Shown one piece after another: positions 1-11,296 of a stretch of DNA of 64,000 bases. The translations under genes were made by a program, and so were the position numbers. How positions within the stretch are numbered: the stretch's first letter is position 1; each line of letters begins with the position of its first letter. The notes under the pieces were generated by a model that saw only the letters and a program-made list of their open reading frames with translations, was not told where the DNA came from and searched no databases. Source of the stretch: Apophysomyces variabilis (taxonomy: Eukaryota > Mucoromycota > Mucoromycetes > Mucorales > Mucoraceae); the NCBI GenBank assembly GCA_002749535.1, contig MZZL01000400.1, positions 343,960-407,959 on the forward strand, in the 5' to 3' direction.

Positions 1-700
1 ATCTTTCAGATCCTTATAGTCCATTCCACCTTCGTTTCTTTTCTGAATCAGCAATGATAATAGATCGTCTTTGCTTTTAATTTGGTATGTGGGCTATCAT
101 CAGATCGAACGATTCAGTTTGTACAAAACCAATAATATCCTGTGTTGCTCTGACCTTGTATGCAAATGTTTTATTGACAGGATCATATTCGATTTTGTCG
201 TTATTGACCAGCTTTTCCCATAAGGATTGGTTCTTGGTTATGTCGACTTTAGCGCGTGATTGAATGCTGACGATAGATTGAGGATGGTCACAATCCTACT
301 CAAGGAATAATTAAGTCGAAAGAACAAAAAGAACAATACTAAAGTCGAAGATCTTTCTTTTTTTTTTTACCCTAAGGAATTGGATCACTGTGTATAGCTG
401 ACTCATGGCATGATGGCCAGTGCCGGTGTTTGCCGGCTGTGAATAGACTATACAAGAAGCAGATTCAGCCACAATCAAGATCTTCTCTTTTTCAGATTAG
501 ATACCAGTGGCTTTCTTTGCTCGTTTCCTTGATTCTTGGCTGGATGACTCAAACGATGCTTTGGTATTGTTGGATATATATCCAACCGATTTTGACTCTG
601 CAGTGTGAGCCTGTGCGGTTCCCGCTCGTTTCACACCGAGAACAGTGTTTGCGGATTGTGAACTTTTAAATCTTTTTAACTGATCTGATAGATGTGACAT
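1..700 (-). CDS. TFA2: TFIIE beta subunit (TFA2), 3' end outside window
   Basis: General transcription factor TFIIE small subunit, which helps load and regulate TFIIH at RNA polymerase II promoters. Four exons are in the window: 700-505, 447-371, 295-155 and 93-1; the rest lies off the left edge. The start MSHLSDQLKRFK and the segments VYSQPANTGTGHHAM, LWEKLVNNDKIEYDP, TFAYKPTYQIKSKDDLL and QKRNEGGMDYKDLKD fit the family's N-terminal helix and the first winged-helix repeat. Three introns of 57-75 bases with GT...AG ends keep frame. Without the first one, an in-frame stop at about 500 would truncate the protein, so that splice is required. The family assignment rests on recalled conservation of the winged-helix core; the intron bounds are inferred. 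Confidence 0.85.
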
Positions 701-1650
701 GGCTCAATTGAAAGAAGTTCTTTATTCGCTGGAAAGAAGTTGCTGACAGTAGTCAGTCCACAGCGGCGTTCTAAAAAGCCGAGGACGCTTCTCATTCGCA
801 CTCAGCGGCTTCAAAGGAGGGCCTGCCGCTCTTTAAACTTTGGTGGACAAAGATGCCATGGTTACATATGATCGCCTAATGCAGTTTATTCTGTCCGTGT
901 GAAATATTGTAGCAGGAATACTATGCTACAAGAATTGTCTTTTGATACGGTAAAGCCTATGTTTCCCGAATAAGTACCCTTAAATGTGTAGAGTAAATAC
1001 GGAGCAATACTGTAGATAGGGAAATCAGTTTATTGTTCATCTTTATAATGGTCCTGGAGATCGCGCTGCTTAATTTCTGTAAATTTACTGCAGAGCAAAA
1101 CATGTAGTATTACGCAGCGACTATACTGCAATATAAAGGGCTATTTAATGAGGTATTTGCTTCCAAATTATGCCAAAAAAAAATTCACAAAACCAATCTG
1201 ACAGAGAAATAGTTTGCTGACATTCAAATATTCCATAAAGAAACCCCAACCAAAGCCCTTAGAGACGGTGCCGTTAAAAGTATAGTGGGTCATTGTCAAT
1301 CAGCTACTTTAGCTTAGGGTGACCGTATCAAGGTATTGCTGCAAGAAATCATATGAAATGCCCACGATTACATAAAGAAACACAATTAGTGCGTCTTTAG
1401 AAGTCATTATGGTATATTATGCATAATTCGGAGAAAAAAAGGATCTCATGGTATTACGTCTAGATATAGAAGTGCTGTAGTAGGCAAAGTCGTTTTACAG
1501 ATTCTATACACGCAAACACACAGAAATACACAAAGCCCGGGCCCTCTATGGACAAATGATTATCTTGAATTGTTACAATTTGTGGTCCACGTATACCACA
1601 AATTTCAGAGTAGTATTTTATTTTCGGTGTAAAAGGAAGAAAAGGTGAAT
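701..1650. other. Intergenic, TFA2 upstream / ATP4 downstream
   Basis: No supported gene in about 950 bases. Both flanking genes are on the minus strand, so this holds the TFA2 promoter and ATP4 3' sequence. It is AT-rich with only short ORFs, and I see no clear tRNA or repeat. Confidence 0.6.
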
Positions 1651-2728
1651 TTAAGCAGACTTGGCAAGTTCTGTAGGTTTCGTCACACGAGTTAGTCTTA
1701 TATTGCTCTGCTCTGCATGAATTCGTAAAGTTCACTTACTCTGGACATCCAAAACAGCTTGGTCCAAAATCTGTTGCTGAATCTTGGGATCTTGCAAGTC
1801 CTTATGGATCTTTTCGATCAAGTAAGCAGCCAACTGCTTCTGTTCGCGTTCACGAACATTAGCCTCATGGCGCACCCACGAATCCAAAGTGCTCTTGGCC
1901 TCTTGAGCAACAGCAACCTGCTGCTTCAATTCGAAAGCCTCGGCCTCCAATTTGGCAGTCTCGCGAGAAAGCTCGAACAAAGCCTTGGTGACATCAACAA
2001 GATCCTTCATCTGACCGACCTGATCGATACGTTCCTGGACGGCAGCCTTGTGATCCAAACGAGCCTGGTTCAGGACGTTCTTGATACGCTGTTCAAAGAA
2101 ATCCTCTGTCAGTCATGATGCAAACGAGAAAATAGGGTGTATGTATAGGTGGAACATACGTTGATGTGTTCGTTAGCCATGTTGGTGTAAGGCTCGCGGA
2201 GGTACTTAATCAAGACGCCAAGAAGACCACCAGTGGCAAGCAGAACCAATGTTTCTTCGTTGAAGACGTAGATTTCCTTGGAGATAAGGAAAGTAGCCAA
2301 ACCTGTGCTGAGGGTGACAAAACCAGTCTTGGACACGAAGGAGTTGCCAGGGAGGGATTCGATAATGCTAGCAGCCTTCTGCTTAGGTTCAACTACAGCA
2401 ACGATTTGACTCAGTATATTTTTGTTCCCTTTCTCCTTCTATTATCTAATTCAAGCAACTTTACCTTCCTTCTCAGTGGTATAGTGACGGAAACTGGAAA
2501 GATGAAAGACAAGTCAATGTCAGCATGGGAAGTTGTCGGTGATGACTTGTTTTGAATATGTTGAGCTTACGTGGAGATACCGAGAGTCTTGCGGGAAGCA
2601 AGCATGGGACGAGTAACGGCAGCAGCTAGAAAGTCGTGGTATATCAGTTGTTGACCGTGTATTTTGCGTGTCGTTTTTATGGTGGCTAAAGTACCTGCAG
2701 CACTCTTGGTCAACAATCGGAAGGCCAT
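1651..2728 (-). CDS. ATP4: Mitochondrial ATP synthase subunit 4 (Fo subunit b)
   Basis: Peripheral-stalk subunit b of mitochondrial F1Fo ATP synthase, which holds F1 static against the rotor. Exons: 2728-2695, 2625-2571, 2409-2160, 2088-1740, 1670-1651, giving 235 residues. The N-terminus MAFRLLTKSAAAAVTRP looks like a mitochondrial presequence. A hydrophobic hairpin follows (VTLSTGLATFLISKE, LVLLATGGLLGVLIKYL), then a long charged helix (DHKAAVQERIDQVGQM onward) typical of the b-subunit stator. The open frame also reaches a stop at 1732, but a good GTAAGT donor and an acceptor at 1671 give the tail VQKLAKSA, closer to the family's usual end. Family and frame are well supported; the last 20-base exon is less sure. 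Confidence 0.9.
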
Positions 2729-3284
2729 TGGACTATAAATAATAAATTAGTCGACCGTTTATGCTAGTATGGTATATAATGACAGAGAGGAGGTTCTATA
2801 TGAACTTACAACTATGTCTCTTACGGAAAGGGGAAGAATAGAAGCAGTCTTGTAAACTTTTTTTTTCCTTTTGATGAATTGTTATTTTTCTCAAATTTTT
2901 ATAATACCGTTTATACACAGGAGCCAGGGGTCTGGGTTTTGGGATCACTCACCTTTGGGACTTTGACAACCAATAAACAAGTCACTCTTAAGCTCGTCAT
3001 AACTTACCCGACTTCCCTCCAAAAAACCTATTCTGCATTAACAAATACAGTGTAGATGACATGAGAAATAGATCCTATGTCTATAACCGAAAGAGGAAAA
3101 ATTTTCTCATCTGTCACCATCTCCTCGACTCTCTTTAAGGGCTATCACGCTCAGTGATCTAACTCGAATCTTTTTTGGAATACTCGGGACAAATTTGACA
3201 AGACGTTGGCCTAAAACTACAAACATGCTCTCTGTCCCTTTTACTTTAATATAAAAATGTCGTACTTTTCTACAATCATCATGT
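2729..3284. other. Intergenic, ATP4 promoter and PEX14 3' flank
   Basis: About 556 bases with no ORF worth naming. A plus-strand CCAAT box lies at 2970-2974, about 240 bases upstream of the ATP4 start. HAP-type CCAAT-binding complexes are known to drive respiratory genes in fungi; that this copy is used is inference. Confidence 0.5.
2970..2974 (+). promoter_or_regulatory. CCAAT box upstream of ATP4
   Basis: A single CCAAT pentamer with flanks AAC and AAAC. Position and gene type fit HAP complex control of a respiratory gene, but five bases occur often by chance. Confidence 0.25.
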
Positions 3285-4381
3285 CTACGCTAAAGGGAAA
3301 TTGCGTCTATTCAACAAGGCACCTTTCAGACTACGAATTTCGCTTTTAAATGCCTGCACGCTTGGGGATCCTGAATCTGAAGGTGATCGATTAAACGAGG
3401 TAAACGTTGAGTATACCGCTGGTTCCGAAACGGTGTGTCTAAGGTCTGCCATTGCCGCTTGGAAGTCTCTATACGGGGTGTTTTTCCTGTCTCCTACGGC
3501 GCGAGCTTGGGCCACCATGCGTTCCAATGAATCCACTAATTTCTTATGCTCTTGCGACAACGACTTGAGCGAATCATCCTCTTCCTCGAATTTTTCTTTG
3601 ACTTTATCGGCCACTTCTCGTCGTTCATTATAACGCTTACGTCGGAAAAGAGCAACTCTCGTAAAGATAGGATTCATGAAATGCTATAAAAGCATTCGCA
3701 TAAGCTGAACATCTTCTTTTCCCTCATCATTCTTTCGCTTACCCTGATGATACCAATCAAACCAGCTGTCACACCAACGGCACCTAAACCTACAATCATT
3801 GCTGTAGCTAATACACGCTCTACCGACATGGATGGGGGAATAACAGGATAATAGACTATCTGTGGTGCTGTTGACGCGTGTACTGCCGGTCGTGCGGGGA
3901 TTAATGGTGCTGCTGATGGAGGAGGGACATGAGTAGCCTAACGTTCCCGCAAAAATCCCCCACAGTTAGAAATCAGACACTTTTCTTTTTTTTTTCCCTG
4001 TTGCTCTACCTGTGTTGTTGTTTGTGTTGGCGTTTCAGCTACAATGCTTGACTGGCCTACTCGTCGAAAGGCTTCATCGATTTCCCGTTTATTTAAGCCT
4101 TTATTCTTCAGAAAAGCAATTTTTTTCGCTGTATCAGCGGATCGTACGTTGGGAGACGAAAGGAATGACACTGCGGGTTTGAGGAGATCTTCGCGAAGTG
4201 GGTCCTCAGCGGCCGGAAGTGGAGTAGGTGGTGTGGGAGTGGGAGTGGGAGTAGTACTGGTAGCACTGCTAGTAGTAGTAGGTTGACTTTTCTGCTCTGT
4301 TTCGGGTATCTTAGGGGGTTGGCTTGGCACTGCATGGGTTATGTCATTGAAAGGAGAACTAGAGTCATTGTTGTCCGTCAT
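3285..4381 (-). CDS. PEX14: Peroxin-14 (peroxisomal docking protein)
   Basis: Central part of the peroxisomal import docking complex, which receives cargo-loaded PEX5/PEX7 at the membrane. Exons: 4381-4010, 3937-3743, 3683-3285, giving 321 residues. The conserved N-terminal helical domain is at about 61-108 (LREDLLKPAVSFLSS, KKIAFLKNKGLNKREIDEAF). It follows a P/T-rich lead and is followed by a hydrophobic segment at about 165-187 (VLATAMIVGLGAVGVTAGLI). A charged coiled coil lies at about 195-255 and a disordered serine-rich tail ends the protein. This order is that of known PEX14, and the length is slightly under yeast Pex14. It is divergent from ATP7, with a shared 545-base upstream region holding a palindromic CRE at 4402-4409. 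Confidence 0.92.
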
Positions 4382-4926
4382 TGCAAATACAGGAATGTGG
4401 TTGACGTCAAATAAAAAGAAAGTAGAAGAAGAAGAGGGGAAAAGAACTTGGTCATCAAAATGGATTCACATGGTTTTTCTTTTTGTCATGACAAACGCCC
4501 AAAATGGAAATCTTTAAGTGGCACTTAGGAGAAGGGCGGGCTCTCTGTGCGTTTGTCAAACCATGTTGTGCACGAACTTCTGCCTGCCAATCAACTCTTG
4601 CAAAAACTTTGGTGCGCTTTTACCGAATTCTTTGCCTAACTTTGTAATTAATATGGAAGTCAAAAACAGGAATGCCTTCTATTCCCTGCGCTAAACAAAG
4701 CCGAAGTGTCGACTGCAAAGCGTAGAAAGATAGAGCGCATATAACGTTGTACTGCAAAAAAAGCATGAAGATCGGAAGTTCTTATGGTGATGACGTGTTG
4801 TGGACCCCTGGCTTATGATTAGTGGATTTTGCTATGGCGCCTAGCCGGTGGGGGGGAGAGTAACAGCAGCCACCGAAATTTTACGTGTGTTTTTTTCTTC
4901 TTGTTTTCTAACCTTGAATTAACAAT
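4382..4926. other. Divergent PEX14 / ATP7 promoter region
   Basis: 545 bases between two divergent starts. It holds the CRE palindrome (4402-4409), a CCAAT box (4587-4591) about 335 bases before ATP7, and a pyrimidine-rich leader (TTTTTTTCTTCTTGTTTTCT) just before the ATP7 start. There is no gene. Confidence 0.55.
4402..4409 (+). promoter_or_regulatory. Palindromic CRE-like site TGACGTCA
   Basis: A perfect 8-base CRE/ATF palindrome ends 21 bases before the PEX14 start codon, in the divergent PEX14-ATP7 intergenic region. A half site TGACGTG lies near 4790. bZIP factors of the ATF/CREB type bind this sequence; use here is inferred from the exact match alone. A CCAAT box is also present at 4587-4591. 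Confidence 0.4.
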
Positions 4927-5647
4927 ATGATGGCCTCCACCGTTCGTGCCGCTGCCAAACAACTTGACTGGTCCAAGCTGTCCGTCAACCTTCCCAAGGA
5001 AACCGCCGCGTCGCTTCAGGCATTCCGCAAGCGTAATGACGAAGTCAAGCGCCTTTTGAGTGAGTTGAAGCAACAGCCGACAACGGTTGATTTCGGTCAT
5101 TACCGCAAGGTCTTGAAGAACCAGGCCATCGTTGACCAAGCCGAAAAGGCCGTCAGTGGATTCAAACCCGTCGCATACAACCTCGATGCTCAGTTGAAGG
5201 CCATTGACCAATTCGAAGCTAAGGCTGTAAGTAAAATGAAAAAGATAAACAAGAAAGAAACTTTCTTGGGTGATTGGATGGAAAGAGAAAAGAAATAGGA
5301 GGATAAAGGAAAACGAAAAGGAGACACGTATTGAACGATGCGATCTTTTATCTTTAGGTTTCCAAGGCCCAACAGACCGTCCAGCAGATTGACGCTGAAT
5401 TGAAGGATCTCCAGGCTACCTTGACCAACATCCAGGACTCCAGACCCATTGAACAGCTCACTGTACGTCATTTATTATATGTTACGAGAAACAGTATGAC
5501 TGAGACGCGTATGTTCCTTTTGTTTAGGTTGACGATATCATTGTTGCCAAACCCGAAATCACCAAGAACATTGAAGATATGCTCCAGAAGGGTAAATTCA
5601 CCATTCCTGGCTACAAGGAGAAGTTTGGCGATATCTCGTACTTCTAA
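4927..5647 (+). CDS. ATP7: Mitochondrial ATP synthase subunit d
   Basis: Peripheral-stalk subunit d of F1Fo ATP synthase. Exons: 4927-5226, 5358-5462, 5528-5647, giving 174 residues, the length I recall for yeast Atp7. Family features are the start ...AAKQLDWSKLSVNLPKE, the helix QAFRKRNDEVKRLLSELKQ, VDFGHYRKVLKNQAIVDQAE, and the end KFTIPGYKEKFGDISYF. There are two adjacent Met codons (4927 and 4930). I chose the first; losing one residue would not matter. Both introns (131 and 65 bases) are phase 0. A longer reading frame crossing the last intron up to 6173 is an artefact. The gene lies beside ATP4 with PEX14 between them, so two peripheral-stalk genes sit within 4 kb. Confidence 0.93.
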
Positions 5648-6000
5648 TCTGTATAAATCAAGTAAATGGGCAGTTTTCCCTGACACACACTATATAAAGA
5701 GAAAAAGAGACGTACGAAAGGACGTTCTTTTGTTTTGCACTTCTATGTTTTTCTCAAGCTTGCTCCATTCTTTTATATCTGAAACGTTACGGGATCCGGC
5801 CGTGATAGATTTTGTTATTCTCTGCGTTTGCTTCTTTGTTTTTTGCTCAAACTTAAAAGTCAAGGAGTCAAGGGGAAAATGCATAGTGAGCGTGCGTTGG
5901 TGCAGGTTTCTGAACACAGAACTTCCGAAAGCGGGGAGACAAGAGAGACCAACTTCGACCTGTGGCTCAGGTGAAACCTGGTGGTTGGTTGAAAAAGTCT

Positions 6001-6009
6001 TATATAAAG
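6001..6009 (+). promoter_or_regulatory. TATA box (TATATAAAG)
   Basis: A good TATA match 82-90 bases before the start codon of the PQ-loop transporter, in the 443-base gap after ATP7. The rest of the gap (5648-6090) holds ATP7 3' sequence and a pyrimidine tract just before the ATG. Confidence 0.45.
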
Positions 6010-6090
6010 CCAAAAATATGTCAATTCAGTTTCGGCTGGCTCTATCAAAACGTTTGCCCTTTCCTCCTTCTTCTTTTTTCCCTTTAACCC

Positions 6091-7193
6091 ATGTGGAATC
6101 TCATCAGTGGATCGACCATTGCTGGTTACCTCTCCATCGTCTGTTGGATCATCGTGTTTTCACCGTAGGTTGATCTCATCGCTTGGCGATTTTGGACTCG
6201 ACATTCCCTTTTTTTCTCCTTTGCGCCCTGACTTTTTTTTTTGACTTAAAGGCAACTATGGGAAAACTATAAACGCAAGAGTGGTGAAGGTCTTAGTATG
6301 ACCTTTTTGGTTATTTGGTTGGCAGGCGACATATTTAATCTGGTGGGCGTAATTATGCAAAATCTGTTGGCGACCATGGTAATTATTACCCCTACTTGCA
6401 CCTTGTACCACTTATATAAACTTTGTTTTAGTTTTTGCTTGCTCTATGGTACACGGTAGCTGACATAGGCCTAATATGGCAAGTTTTTTATTATCGACGT
6501 TGCGGACGAAAGCATGAAAGCGATGATGAAGAAATATTACCAGAAGAAACCAATCCCCTTCTTGTACCATCAGATCCATACCGTTCACTCAATGGTGATA
6601 GTAGTAGTTTCAGCAGCTCAAAGCCCAGCAATGGTTCGACTATCATGCAATCACTCTCAGTAAAAAACACCGATCAAAATGCGCGGTCATTTATCAACTG
6701 GATCTTCTTTTCGTTGGTTACCGTCGTTACCATAGCCTCTTGTTACGCTTATGCAACCGCACCCCCCGTAGATAGTATCAGTCTGTTACCACAAACTTGT
6801 GGTTGGGCAAGTGCTATATTATACGTTGGCAGCCGGATACCACAGATTGTGAAAAATTGGAGAAACAAGAGTACAGAAGGCTTAAGTTTCTTTATGTTCC
6901 TTTGTGCTGTCCTCGGAAATGCCTTTTTCACCATGGTAAGAGCTTATGAAAAGCATATGATAGACAAGGATAACTAACATCCTTGCTCAAGTCTATTTTC
7001 CTTCGCTCCGTTGATCCGCAGTATATCTTGATCAACCTTTCATGGATTGTCGGCAGCTGTGGCACTCTAATATTTGATTTCATTGTGAGTACTAGTAAAG
7101 AAATAAGAGACAAACCACAGGAAATCTCTAACGTGATGTTCTACCTAGATTTTTGTGCAATTCTTTATATATAGTCATGAAAAGTCAGCATGA
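6091..7193 (+). CDS. PQ-loop vacuolar basic amino acid transporter (YPQ1/PQLC2 type)
   Basis: Seven-helix PQ-loop protein of the family that moves cationic amino acids across the vacuolar or lysosomal membrane. Exons: 6091-6164, 6252-6378, 6432-6935, 6992-7084, 7149-7193, giving 280 residues. Both PQ-loop repeats are visible: SPQLWENYKRKSGEGLS, split by intron 1 right at the proline, and SRIPQIVKNWRNKSTEGLS. Between them lies an acidic/serine-rich cytosolic loop (about 90-140) with an ETNPLLVP stretch that resembles a dileucine-type vacuolar sorting signal. The last exon (IFVQFFIYS then HEKSA) is short and depends on the acceptor at 7148. Close relatives are yeast Ypq1-3 and human PQLC2. The exact substrate is not shown by the sequence. 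Confidence 0.9.
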
Positions 7194-8065
7194 TCCAATC
7201 GATATCCATAACTTGTTCTCCTTGCCCTCCTCCTCCTCTTTTTTCTACTTTATCTTCGGTGAACAGATGATCCGGGCAATTTCCATAGTATGTACGTTTC
7301 TTTAGAGATTTTGTCTAGAAAAGCATGTGTGGAACTTACAGTACTTCCATCTAATAAACCAATGATAATCACCTGGAAGAGAACTCTCTGTGCCTGAAAT
7401 GACACCAAAAACTAACGTCAGTTCGATTTCAACCGAACAATTTCCTGGTGTTTTTGCAGTTTCAGACATAGCTTTGTTTCAAGGCACAGTAGATATATTC
7501 TAACAGTAGCACTGCCCTTGTCAGGCGATCATATGATGGACGATAATATGTCTTTTTTCGACGCTGTGTCAAACAAGGGGTCTTTATACCGTCAGTAAAA
7601 CATGGACAAGGTATTTCAGTTGCAATTTAGTTGAGCATATGGATTGAACTTTAGACTCGTAAAGGAAATGTTGCAATTGGACACTTCAAACTTTTATTTG
7701 CCTAGGACTAGATGGCATAGGTCATCTTGTAAATATCGCAACGGAAGATACTAAATGATTCGATTTTGTTTCCCTGTACCCAGAGCTTGTTCGTCGAAAT
7801 GCAAACAATCTGCCCTACTAAGATTCTCTTGCATATAGGATATGTTGTGCAACGAACACGCTCTGTACGTCAAAATCGGCTTAACTATGGTCATGCATGC
7901 AGTTTATGCATATAAATCGTTCCTGTCGATGTGTGGGAAAAAAGTCTATAGGAAACTAGCATTGACGGAGGTACAACAAAAGCTGCATTTTAACGAGGGC
8001 TGAGAATTTTTATACAAAAGTTATGGCTTTGTATATATTAGTCGTTATTTGCCATGAAAACGTAT
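7194..8065. other. Intergenic
   Basis: About 870 bases with no supported gene. A minus-strand run from about 7470 to 7345 opens with ATG and reads as about 43 plausible residues ending at a GTAAGT donor. I could not find a continuation with a normal-length intron, so it is not called. Confidence 0.5.
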
Positions 8066-8426
8066 TTATAGTTGTTCCTCATAGAACGTTATATTCGCAA
8101 TATCTCGTTCCGTTTCATAATAGTATGGGAACAGGACGACAGCTTCAACAATGGTGCGTGCATTAGTACAAAACGGATCCGGATTCAATGCATCAGGCAG
8201 TTTGAATAGCCAAACAGGTTGGGTCCTTTGATCGTTGAACCCCTTGTTTACAGCACTGTTGACAAGTCGGACTTGACCATGGTACTAAAATTCGCGGATC
8301 AACGGAGCTCCGGAGTAACGTACCCGATCTTTTTAATGCCATGACTGCACCGTCTTGCCTTATCGAGTTGGATTGTGCGTCAACAGAAGATGAAAAGGCA
8401 AGAAACAAAGTTGATATACAGACAAT
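8066..8426 (-). CDS. Possible small secreted protein, incomplete model
   Basis: I do not recognise this. Two coherent stretches lie on the minus strand. From 8426 down, a frame reads IVCISTLFLAFSSSVDAQ, which looks like a signal peptide with its cleavage region. From 8284 to 8066, a 72-residue frame ends in a stop and looks protein-like (YHGQVRLVNSAVNKGFN, PVWLFKLPDALNPDPFC, EAVVLFPYYYETERDIANI), ending FYEEQL. A weak GTCATG donor at about 8345 joined to the TTTTAG acceptor at 8285 keeps frame. A stronger GTACGT donor nearby does not. No confident start codon was found upstream. It could be a real secreted protein, a broken gene, or 3' sequence of something missed. Confidence 0.3.
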
Positions 8427-8585
8427 CTAACAACAAAAGTAAAACAGATCACCAGTCTATATCCCCAACCTATTGATAGGGATTGAAACTATAATTTATG
8501 TATTCTGTACTATAACTGAAAATCGACACCATTTTGAAAAAGATATGTAGGCTCATATTTATATTCTTCTAGTTATGATTGCCAA

Positions 8586-10974
8586 TTAGGAGGGACACCG
8601 TGAGATTGGTGTAGGATCGCCCCCTGCTGACCATAACGCGATAGTGATACCAGTTGTGTACGTCATGGAAACAATACCAAAGACAAGGATGGATATATCC
8701 AGCGCCTTTTGTCGCCATGTCCGTGCAACTGCCTTATAATGGAAGAGTGGCGGAAACAAGAAACATAAAGGAACGCAGCAAAGAGAACCGACCAAAGATA
8801 CAAACTTATCAAGGTCGGCTGAGCCTGCAATGGCAATGGAGGAGCACACCAGGACAACGAGAAGCCTAAATGCATTTTTCTGCCATTTCACGATTGGGTT
8901 ATGTTTTCCAGAGCGAGTGAAGAGAGCGTTCTCCACAATACGAATGGCAGGGAATAGTTGCAATGGGATAGAGAGACAAATAGCCAAGGCATACAGCCCT
9001 TGAACGGTGTTGACCATGGGTGTGGGTGGCATGTTGAGTAGGATGACTGTCTGGACTTCATTGCCAAAAGCCAGATAAGACACAAAGCCGACTGACAAAA
9101 AGATAAGTGTGATAACAATCATTGTGCCGCATAACACCTTGGGGAACTTTTTAGGTTCCTTCATTGACTCAGTGATAGGAATCACTGAAAATTTGTTGTG
9201 TAAATTAATCACAAACCTGTATACAATTGGTTGTGCATAGACATACCTAGACCGACACCTTCGTAACTGAAAACCGCTGTGCCAATAAACATCGGAAATG
9301 ATTTCGCGTTAATCATCCATTGAACGTCTCCAACTCCGCTTGTTGAAAGTTGCCAGAAATCATAGTAGTACAAATATATCAAGCCAATCAGGATAAATAA
9401 GTCTGCAATCAATGCGAAGGCGGATAGTTTTTGGATTCGTCGGATCATAGCCAGAGGAACAAAGACCGCAATCTGGCATAGGATGAGGTAGGAAAGTGGA
9501 ATTCGCAGGTTACAGTGCGACAGTGACTCGATCAGAGCCTGCATATTCTGAGCTACGAAAACCATGTACGCACAAACAAATCCAATCTGGCATAAGGTAT
9601 CGGATTTAACTTAATAAGAAACATCGTGTCACAAGTCACATAAGCGGATTGACGCCATACCTGTGAAAACGTGATAGCTACTAGGACAGCCATACGCATA
9701 AATCGACCATAAAGTATACCTCCAATATCACCAAACGATACGGGGACCTTGTTGCGTGTTTCTACTAACAGCAAGAAGGCGATCAAGGAAATAACGGCAA
9801 TGGTACCTAATAGGGCAGTGGAGAAGAAAAGGCCACCATTGTAGAACCTACACAGGAAAAAGACAATAATTATAGCCAAGTAGATGTTAACTTATTAGCC
9901 CTGATAACGTTATTTAACATTTACGCCTTTGGTAAGAACATGACACCTGTTTTCCAAGAAAAGAAAAAAACGCAACAGAAGTAAACACGGGGATTTAGTC
10001 GATTATGTGCTTTTTCGCTTTGTAGTCTTTCTCATTTTACCTGTACCAACAAATGACTTGAGTAGTAAAAAGACTGCCTTGGTAGGAGTAGCTGTGCCTT
10101 GAACTGCGTTGGCCTGAGCACGTTGGATCAACGGAGATTCTTCATCCACGGCTGCCTCAGCAGAGGAGCGCCGTTGAGCGCGCAGACTTTTCCGACGTTC
10201 GATCTCATCCTCCTCTTCATCCTCATCGTCACTTAAATCTTCGCCACCAAAGTGCCCATACAAAGCCAGGAAGTCGACAAACGTCCTGGTCATCCAGCCA
10301 GGTGGACGTTTGCCCTCTCGTGCAGCTCTGTCCATGATGAAATGGCGACGGAACCCTCCAGGGTCTTTCAATCGGGCCAAAGCTGGATCCACCGGTTCTT
10401 GCCTAGGAAGATAGACAGATTGAGAACGTTGCCGTCTGGCAATGTGTTCGTTCTCAACATCATCTGTCCATTTATAAATATCGTGCGTGATTGCACCACC
10501 CGGCAGTTGATGGACGCTGCGAACCCTGCCCAACGACAGGTCGTCCAAGTCTTCTTGGACACTTCGTCTCTGGGAAGACGAACTACCGATGGATCCTCCA
10601 GGAGACGTAGTTCCGGCAAGATGCCGTTTGACCACTTTGGCCACTTGGTCTTCCGGAAGGTCCACCGACACGGTATTGTCTTCGTAATTGTACGTCGGGG
10701 TGGAAAGGGGTCGGAACAATAAGCTACCGCTGACGTTGGACACAGCATTTTCAAGGTCCACACTGCCATAACTATGAGCGGATAATCCGCTTACACTGCC
10801 TTTGGGTGAAGTTCCATAGCGGATATTGGGTGGAACAGGAGAACTACTTAAGCGAGCTGTGGAACTGGTATGGTCAAAAGAAGAAGCAAGACTATCTTGC
10901 AGAACTTGTGAAGGGTCGTCACCATGATCTTGTCTGTAATTCCGCTTAGCATTGACCGGCAATGGCGAACTCAT
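8586..10974 (-). CDS. Vacuolar amino acid transporter, AVT3/AVT4 type (AAAP family)
   Basis: Proton-coupled exporter of neutral or basic amino acids at the vacuole. Exons: 10974-10041, 9946-9925, 9847-9661, 9586-9247, 9184-8586, giving 693 residues, about the length I recall for yeast Avt3. A disordered N-terminal cytosolic region of about 300 residues, serine-rich with an acidic patch (LSDDEDEEEDE), precedes the transporter core. The core starts at KAVFLLLKSFVGTGVMFLPKAF, the hallmark of this family's first helix, and has about 11 hydrophobic segments (for example DLFILIGLIYLYYYDFW, GTAVFSYEGVGLVIPI, EPKKFPKVL). Exon 2 is only 22 bases but is needed to complete the conserved FLPKAF motif. 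A shorter paralogue lies at 57816-59221. Substrate range cannot be read from sequence. Confidence 0.9.
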
Positions 10975-11296
10975 TATGCAGGAGCTTTAATAATACAAAG
11001 AGGAAGGAAAAGAAAAAAAAAGAGAGACAGAGAGAGGGAAAGAGGGAAAAAGAGTAACTCTACTTTTTTTCTCTGTCTTTCCCCCTTTCTTTATTCTTAT
11101 TTTCTTGCACCTTTGCACCATCGCACCCCCAATATTGCAAGCATGACGGAAGAATTGCGTTAAATGGTATAGTCTCGTGCCTGTCCCACATCTTTTCGTG
11201 CCCGAGCAGACGGGTGATTCAAGATGATCCAGGCTTAGTGTGTGCCCAGCAAAATGATAACATCATGCTTTATATATATATGTATGTTTTAAGGGA
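10975..11296. other. Intergenic between two minus-strand transporter genes
   Basis: 322 bases: pyrimidine-rich (minus strand) leader of the AVT3-type gene followed by AT-rich 3' flank of the MFS gene with a short TATATATATATG run near 11272. No gene. Confidence 0.5.

Noticed and set aside
1732..1740. ATP4 ending at the in-frame stop 1732
   Set aside because: The stop lies inside a GTAAGT donor context; splicing to 1670 gives a more family-like C-terminus.
5400..6173. 257-codon plus-strand frame
   Set aside because: Starts in ATP7 exon 2, reads through its last intron and into the next gene's first exon; an artefact.
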